This document shows positions 25,056 through 30,511 of a stretch of DNA of 30,511 nt, piece after piece. A program made the position numbers and the translations under genes. Position 1 is the first letter of the stretch, and the number at the start of each line of letters is the position of its first letter. The stretch is from assembly GCA_902810755.1 (NCBI GenBank), contig CADDYT010000069.1:1-30511 (forward strand), read 5' to 3'. Below the pieces are notes generated by a model. That model had not been told where the DNA came from, made no database searches, and saw only the letters and a program-made list of their open reading frames with translations. This DNA comes from Chloroflexota bacterium. Its GTDB lineage: Bacteria > Chloroflexota > Ktedonobacteria > Ktedonobacterales > Ktedonobacteraceae.

Positions 25056-28049
25056 ATGGCAGGCGGCAAAGCGGGCAAGGAGCAGAAAAGACAGCAGAAA
25101 AGAGTCGGGCCGAGCCTCGACGCGAATATTGCTCAGGGTACGTCTCGCGTGAGCCGGGCTGCTGGCAGTATGAGCGCGTCCAGCATGCGTGAAGAGCAGC
25201 GCGGCAAAGTTTCCGGCGGCAAGGTGTCTGGTGCCGGTAGGCGCGGCGGCTCCGCGTCGCCCTCGAAGAGCGCGGCAGGCGGGCGCGGCCCAAACGGGCG
25301 CGGCGCGCAAAGCGGCCAGAGCGGAAAATCCGGGCGCGGCAGGGGCAGAGCATCCGGCCCGTCCTCATCCCCGTATGCCGCCGCTTCCCCGCAAACGCAG
25401 GACGCACGCTTCATTGACTGGATACGCAAAAAATGGAACGGCATGGAGCCGCATCACCAGCAGCGATTCTTAGGTTTCCTGCTGCTGCTGCTTTCGCTCT
25501 TTCTGCTGGCGACGCTGACCGTATTTCGCTCTGCTCCCGTCTTATCGGCTATTGCACGCTTCTTCAACGACTTTTTTGGCTGGTCTGCCGTGCTGCTGGC
25601 CTTCGGCCTCGTTGCCTTCTCTATTGTTCACCTGGCCGAAGGTATTCGCAACCAGCGCATCATTCGCTGGTCGCTGGTAATCGGCCTTGTCGTTCTCTGG
25701 CTGATTGTCCTTGCCGAGAGCAGCTTGATAACCGGCGGAAAAGCGGGAGGAGCCATCGGCCAGTTGCTGATGAAGCCCTTTCAGGGCTGGCCAGGCGCTG
25801 TAGGACATATCACGCTCATCGGCCTCTTTGTGCTGGTGAGCATCATCGCTTTCCGCATCACTTTCGGACATATTCTGATGGTTGGTCGCTTCGTGAGGGG
25901 CCTGACGGCAGGTGGAGGGAGCAGCAATGGCACGGGCAATACAGGCCGCCCCTCGCCCTATCTCGGCCAGCGCCCGCAGTACAGCCGCTATGGCAGCGGC
26001 AAGCCCGCTCCGGCAGGTCAGGGGCAGGCCGCAATGGACGAGGATGATGAGGATGAGGACGGAGAACCATTAATCCGGTTTGAAAGCGATTTTGACGACG
26101 AAGATGACCCGGAGAATGATATCAACCTGCACCGGCATGAGATTGGCTCTGTGCCGCGCGGCAACCCACCTGTGCCGCCGTTCAATCGTGCCGAGCATAA
26201 AGAGGCTGTGCAGGGGGCGCAGCAGCCACCGCTCCCCTTTGGCGCGCCATCGCCCGCGCCTGCCCCCATGCCGCTCATCCCGCCTGAACCTGCTCAAAGT
26301 CGCAAAAATGCGCGCGGCAAACACAAATCGGATACTATGGAGCCGCTGCAACCCAATCCTCTGCGGGCGCAGCAAGGGCAGCAGGCGATCAATTCGCCCT
26401 GGCGTATGCCGGATATCTCGCTCCTTAACAGCCCGGAAGAGGTCAAACTGCAAATGTTTGGCGACGACACGAACGCGCTGGCGAAGATTATTCAGGACAC
26501 GCTGCGCAGCTTCCGCGTGGAGGCCGAGGTCAGGCCGGAGGATATCAGCATCGGCCCGACGGTTATTCGCTTCGGTATTCGCCCCACCGGCAAACCGGAG
26601 ATGCGACAGGATGCGCAGGGACGCTATATGCCGCTGCGCGACGCCTCCGGCAACATCGTCTATGAATCGCGCACGCGCGTCAGCCGCATCATGGCGCTGC
26701 AAAACGACCTGGCGCTGGTGCTGGAGGCGAAGAGCATTCGCATGGAAGCTCCCGTCCCCGGTCGCCCCTACGTCGGCGTCGAGATTCCCAACAAGAACAG
26801 CCGCCTTGTCACCCTGCGCGAAGTGCTGGAAAGCAAGGAATACCAGGCGGCAAGGGTGAAGTCGAAGCTGGCCGTTGCCCTCGGCAAGGACGTGGCCGGA
26901 GCCGTGCGCGTCGGCGACCTCGCCCGCATGCCCCACCTGCTCATCGCGGGCGCAACAGGCGCCGGGAAATCGGTCTGCATCAATACTATTATCGCCAGTA
27001 TCCTCACGCAGGCCACGCCCGACGATGTGCGCCTGCTGATGATCGACCCCAAAATGGTTGAGTTGAATGTGTATAACGGCATTCCGCACCTCAATTTTCC
27101 GGTGGTGACAGAGGTGGAGAAGGTGGTGCCGCTGCTCAAGAACGCCATCACCGAAATGGAGCGGCGCTATCGCCTCTTCTCACAGCTGGGAGTGCGCAAC
27201 CTGGATGGCTACCGCAAGCTGCGGGTCGAGCGAGCCGCAAAGGGCGATACGACGCTCAAGAACCTGCCCGCCATCGTCATTATCATCGATGAACTGGCGG
27301 ACCTGATGATGGCGGCGCCCGAAGAGGTGGAGGGGATGATCTGCCGTCTGGCGCAGCTTGCCCGCGCCACCGGCATTCATCTGGTGATCGCCACGCAGCG
27401 CCCCTCCGTCGATGTCATCACCGGCCTGATTAAGGCCAACATCCCGACGCGCATCTCCTTTATGGTCAGTTCCGCCGTCGACTCGCGCACCATCATTGAC
27501 ATGGGCGGCGCCGAACGCCTGCTGGGGCGCGGCGATATGCTCTACCTCCCGGCGGACGCGGGCAGACCGGAACGCATTCAGGGCGCCTTCCTGGCCGACG
27601 AAGAAGTCGAGCGGCTGGTCAACTTCTGGCGGCAACAGACGCAGGAGCATACCGGCGGGCAAAGTGCGGTCGCGCCGCCGCCGGTAGAACCCGGCTGGGA
27701 GATTCAGGAACACATCTCCGACGACTTTGAACTGGAAGACGACCTGCTGGAGAAGGCCGAGGAGGTCGTGCGCGAGTACGGGCGCGCCTCTATCTCACTC
27801 TTGCAGCGTCGCCTGCGCATCGGCTACTCGCGCGCCGCCCGCCTGATCGATATGCTCGAAGAGCGCGGCATCATCGGCAGCTTCGAAGCCAACGGTCGCC
27901 CGCGCGAGGTTCTCGATAACGGCAATGGCAACGACCAGGGCAACGGCGGCTTCGGCCCCGGGCGCACTATGGCCGACGAGGTGGCCGATATTATCGCCGA
28001 AGAGAAGGCCCGCGAAGACTTCCTCAAGAAGCAGCAAGATAACCAGTAG
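25056..28049 (+). CDS. ftsK: FtsK/SpoIIIE DNA translocase
   Basis: The protein has 997 residues from the ATG at 25056, which has AGGAGGAG about 8 nt upstream; an in-frame TTG at 25032 is not needed. Residues 1-125 are basic, rich in Gly, Ser, Lys and Arg, and probably disordered. Four membrane helices follow (about 140-290), anchoring the protein in the cytoplasmic membrane. An acidic and Pro-rich linker runs to about residue 455. The motor has an alpha/beta domain, Walker A GATGAGKS (K638) and Walker B IIIDELADL (D745). The C-terminal gamma winged helix is present (EKAEEVVREYGRASISLLQRR, then YSRAARLIDMLEERGIIG, as two stretches). It pumps chromosomal DNA across the division or sporulation septum. 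The order RNase J then ftsK recurs in Gram-positive-type genomes. Confidence 0.95.
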   Translation: MAGGKAGKEQKRQQKRVGPSLDANIAQGTSRVSRAAGSMSASSMREEQRGKVSGGKVSGAGRRGGSASPSKSAAGGRGPNGRGAQSGQSGKSGRGRGRASGPSSSPYAAASPQTQDARFIDWIRKKWNGMEPHHQQRFLGFLLLLLSLFLLATLTVFRSAPVLSAIARFFNDFFGWSAVLLAFGLVAFSIVHLAEGIRNQRIIRWSLVIGLVVLWLIVLAESSLITGGKAGGAIGQLLMKPFQGWPGAVGHITLIGLFVLVSIIAFRITFGHILMVGRFVRGLTAGGGSSNGTGNTGRPSPYLGQRPQYSRYGSGKPAPAGQGQAAMDEDDEDEDGEPLIRFESDFDDEDDPENDINLHRHEIGSVPRGNPPVPPFNRAEHKEAVQGAQQPPLPFGAPSPAPAPMPLIPPEPAQSRKNARGKHKSDTMEPLQPNPLRAQQGQQAINSPWRMPDISLLNSPEEVKLQMFGDDTNALAKIIQDTLRSFRVEAEVRPEDISIGPTVIRFGIRPTGKPEMRQDAQGRYMPLRDASGNIVYESRTRVSRIMALQNDLALVLEAKSIRMEAPVPGRPYVGVEIPNKNSRLVTLREVLESKEYQAARVKSKLAVALGKDVAGAVRVGDLARMPHLLIAGATGAGKSVCINTIIASILTQATPDDVRLLMIDPKMVELNVYNGIPHLNFPVVTEVEKVVPLLKNAITEMERRYRLFSQLGVRNLDGYRKLRVERAAKGDTTLKNLPAIVIIIDELADLMMAAPEEVEGMICRLAQLARATGIHLVIATQRPSVDVITGLIKANIPTRISFMVSSAVDSRTIIDMGGAERLLGRGDMLYLPADAGRPERIQGAFLADEEVERLVNFWRQQTQEHTGGQSAVAPPPVEPGWEIQEHISDDFELEDDLLEKAEEVVREYGRASISLLQRRLRIGYSRAARLIDMLEERGIIGSFEANGRPREVLDNGNGNDQGNGGFGPGRTMADEVADIIAEEKAREDFLKKQQDNQ

Positions 28050-28070
28050 CCGTCGCGCCCATGCCATATA

Positions 28071-30278
28071 TTATGAGAGCAGACAGGGAAGCAGGCAGCT
28101 AAAGATGCTGCCTTTGCCCGGTTCGCTGGTAACGCGGACTTCGCCGCCGTGTAGTTCTACAATCATCTTCACAATCGCCAGCCCCAGGCCCTGACCGCTG
28201 CTGCGACCGCCGGTTGAGGAGACCTGGTAAAAACGCTCGAAGATGCGCTGCTGCTGCTCCGGCGCGATGCCAACGCCGGTATCGCTAACATCAAGTTGTA
28301 GCAGGCGAATATCCTCACGCTCCTCGTCCTCTGCGCCTGGCATTGGCCCGCGGACTTCACGCGCTTTATGGACAACGCACGCCGAGACGGTGACATGCCC
28401 ACCGGCGGGCGTGAAGCGCAGGGAGTTGCTGAGGAGGTTGCGCAGCACTTGTTGCAGGCGCACAGGATCGACATAGACCGGCGGCAGATCGGCAGGGATA
28501 TCAACTGTGACGGCAACGCCATTATCGGAGGCCATCAGCTCCAGTTCCTCGACCGCGTGATCGACAATTCCGCGCAGGGCCGTCACCTCGCGCGTCAGGC
28601 GCACCTGGCCGGAGTCGGCGCGGGAAACGAGCAAGAGATCTTCGACCAGGGCGTAGAGATGCTCGCTGCTGGCGCGCGCCCGGCGGATAAATTCGTGCTG
28701 CTGCTCGTTCAACTCACCCGCGATGCCTTCCAGAGCAAGATCGAGGTAGCCGTTGATGGCGTTGAGCGGCGAGCGCAGTTCGTGCGTAATCATCGAGAGG
28801 AAGTTGGCCTTCATGCGCGTCAGGTCGCGAATGGCTGTCACGTCACGCGCCACGATCAGGCAGAGCGGCCTGCTCGTCGTCGAAACGGGAGTGATGCTCA
28901 GGCCGATGGCGCGCGCCGCCCCGTTGACCTGTAGCTCGATCTCGACGTAGGGCAGCGGCTTCCCCAGTTGCAGGGCGCGATGCACCATGCACAGTTCGCC
29001 GCAGCGCCCATGCCCGTTCTCGCCATCGCAGCCGAGCAGTTCCATACACTCCATGCCCACAATGCGCTCCGGTTCGACGCCAAAGATGCGCCCGAACGAA
29101 GGGTTGGCCTCGATAAAGCAGGTGTTGGCCCCCAGCAGGGCAATGCCATCGGAACTGGATGCCAGGATGGCGCGCAGCTGCTCCTGATCGGTGCGCACGC
29201 GGTGAAAGAGTTCGACGTTTTCCAGCGCCGCCGCCGCCATGTTGCTCAAATTGCGCACCAGTCGCAACTCCTCGCTGGTGAACGGCTGCTCGCGCCGCAG
29301 GGCAATCACGCCGTAGAGGATATTTTTCGAGACCAGCGGCGTCGCCATCTCCGCGCTGGTCGAGGAAACGGGGGCCACCGGAATCACGGGGGCGGGAGAA
29401 ACGACGCCATTGTCGCTGTCGTGCGCCACCTTCAGGGGCGAATGCAGAATAGGGTGGCGATGCACGGCTGCCCAGGCGGCAACGGAATTGGTATCGTGCA
29501 GGCTGATCTTCTGCTGTCGCAGATTCGCCGTCACCACCGCCGCCAGGCACTCTTCCTGATCGCAGGTCGCGGGCGTGGCCCGGCAGGAGAGTTCCGCCAC
29601 CGGCCACAGTTCCTGCGCCTGCTCGTGATACTGGTACATGATGGCAAATTCGCAGGTCACCAGTCGCTGCGCGTCGGCCAGAATCGTGCGATAGAGCATC
29701 TCCGGCTCCAGCCGCGTGGTGATGCCACGTGAGAGGTCGAGCAACATCTCAAGCTGGTCGGCCTGCCGCCGCGCCAGTTCGGCGTTGCGCGCGTTGGTAA
29801 TTGCCAGTACCGCCTGGTCGGCAAAGATTTTCAGCATGTGCAGCTTCTGCTCGTCAAAAGCGGCGGTAGCCCCGCTGCTGGCGGTCAGCGTGCCAATAAA
29901 GCTGCTGTTATCGATGAGCGGCACGCAGACCATCGAGCCGACAGGAGTGTGGCCCAGGCGTTTGAAGCGCGGGTCGAGGCCCACATCAGAGATGACCAGC
30001 GGCTCGCGATGCTGCGCCACCCAGCCGGCCACGCCCTCGTTCAGGCGAAAGCGGGTATGCCGGGGAATGCGCCCCTGCTTGCTGAGGGCTGCCAGCGTGA
30101 CCAGCACCGTTCCGCTCGCATCGAGCAGCGCCAGTGAGCAGCGTTCCACGCCCAGTAACGCGCCCGCATTCTGTACAATTTTTTGCAATACGTGCGCCAG
30201 TTCCTGGGACTGACCCTCAACCGTCGCGTGACCGTTCTGGTCCTGGCGACTGCTCGTAAAAGATATATTGGCAGTCAT
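28071..30278 (-). CDS. GAF-GAF-PAS sensor histidine kinase with cysteine-rich PAS domain
   Basis: This 735-residue kinase has no membrane segment. GAF1 covers about residues 25-165 and GAF2 about 175-355, the latter with C232, C239 and C244. A PAS domain (about 370-480) carries four cysteines, C411, C417, C426 and C430 (spacing C-x5-C-x8-C-x3-C). HisKA has phospho-accepting H499 in MITHELRSPLNAING. HATPase motifs are NLLSNSLRF, DTGVGI, RIFERFYQ and GQGLGLAI. The cysteine pattern suggests a metal or redox cofactor, but none is proven. The start at 30278 has AAGGA 6 nt upstream. No response regulator is adjacent in the window. The gene converges on ftsK with a gap of 21 bp and no terminator between. 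Confidence 0.9.
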   Translation of the reverse strand: MTANISFTSSRQDQNGHATVEGQSQELAHVLQKIVQNAGALLGVERCSLALLDASGTVLVTLAALSKQGRIPRHTRFRLNEGVAGWVAQHREPLVISDVGLDPRFKRLGHTPVGSMVCVPLIDNSSFIGTLTASSGATAAFDEQKLHMLKIFADQAVLAITNARNAELARRQADQLEMLLDLSRGITTRLEPEMLYRTILADAQRLVTCEFAIMYQYHEQAQELWPVAELSCRATPATCDQEECLAAVVTANLRQQKISLHDTNSVAAWAAVHRHPILHSPLKVAHDSDNGVVSPAPVIPVAPVSSTSAEMATPLVSKNILYGVIALRREQPFTSEELRLVRNLSNMAAAALENVELFHRVRTDQEQLRAILASSSDGIALLGANTCFIEANPSFGRIFGVEPERIVGMECMELLGCDGENGHGRCGELCMVHRALQLGKPLPYVEIELQVNGAARAIGLSITPVSTTSRPLCLIVARDVTAIRDLTRMKANFLSMITHELRSPLNAINGYLDLALEGIAGELNEQQHEFIRRARASSEHLYALVEDLLLVSRADSGQVRLTREVTALRGIVDHAVEELELMASDNGVAVTVDIPADLPPVYVDPVRLQQVLRNLLSNSLRFTPAGGHVTVSACVVHKAREVRGPMPGAEDEEREDIRLLQLDVSDTGVGIAPEQQQRIFERFYQVSSTGGRSSGQGLGLAIVKMIVELHGGEVRVTSEPGKGSIFSCLLPCLLS

Positions 30279-30511
30279 TCGCTATCCTTCTCTCCGCATA
30301 CATGCTTTCAGTGCCTGCCCCTCAAGCCAGCAGGCAGAGATATATCCTTCTCTTCTCACCATTCCTCTTTACTGATTTGCTATCGACATACAGGCAAAAA
30401 AATGAAGCATTCTATTATGGATAGGAGTATAACATTATCACTAAGGATGAGTCGAGGGCATGAGGAAGATGGGCTACTCTATACAGGCCACCCCACAAGT
30501 CCACCACACAG
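30279..30511. other. intergenic region upstream of the last kinase, no supported gene
   Basis: The kinase leader contains a 7-bp inverted repeat, TGCCTGC...GCAGGCA, at 30312-30336 with an 11-nt loop. Two plus-strand frames beginning with ATG at 30447 and 30460 stay open to the window edge, but neither has a convincing ribosome site. No clear promoter was found on either strand. Confidence 0.4.

Noticed and set aside
1..30511. CRISPR arrays, rRNA or tRNA genes
   Set aside because: No regularly spaced repeats and no tRNA- or rRNA-like sequences were noticed on reading.

Overview
The window is GC-rich bacterial chromosomal DNA. It most resembles the Ktedonobacteria and related Chloroflexota. 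This is inferred from gene content and was not tested by a search. The pointers are GAF-rich histidine kinases, a cyclase/NB-ARC/TPR regulator, a secreted sedolisin, a PQQ-repeat lipoprotein with a Gram-positive-style lipobox, an RNase J gene followed by ftsK/spoIIIE, strong Shine-Dalgarno sites and sigma70-like promoters.

Layout. Positions 1-3166 (minus) hold the start of an unidentified gene and a large kinase/M23/class III aminotransferase fusion. Positions 3377-8475 (plus) hold a FabH-like synthase, a two-domain thioredoxin-fold oxidoreductase with an in-frame UGA at the first position of its second CxxC motif, and the cyclase/NB-ARC/TPR regulator. Positions 8614-12243 hold an internally duplicated membrane protein, a SAM methyltransferase with a palindromic candidate operator at its predicted start of transcription, and a PQQ-repeat lipoprotein. 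Positions 12212-15386 (minus) hold a GAF histidine kinase and an overlapping single-domain response regulator. Positions 15567-19226 form an AT-richer restriction-modification block. It contains a complete PmeII-like endonuclease with its methyltransferase, a BglII/BstYI-type methyltransferase beside an endonuclease remnant that has lost its catalytic middle, and a 5'-truncated flavoprotein gene. Positions 19453-28049 (plus) return to core-like genes: M16 peptidase, sedolisin, RNase J and FtsK/SpoIIIE. A second GAF/PAS histidine kinase (minus) closes the window.

The most notable feature is the probable selenoprotein at 4743-5444. The reading frame continues uninterrupted on both sides of the UGA at 5196. 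The UGA replaces exactly the cysteine expected in a protein disulfide oxidoreductase CPYC motif. A hairpin with an AGUCU loop follows at a distance typical of a bacterial SECIS element. A conventional gene caller would split this gene in two. Selenocysteine machinery is not in the window, so the reading depends on finding it elsewhere in the genome.

Other points of interest are the three-domain phospho-lyase fusion, a four-cysteine PAS domain in the last kinase, a GAF domain split by a Pro/Ser-rich insertion in the first kinase, and the apparent decay of one of the two restriction systems.
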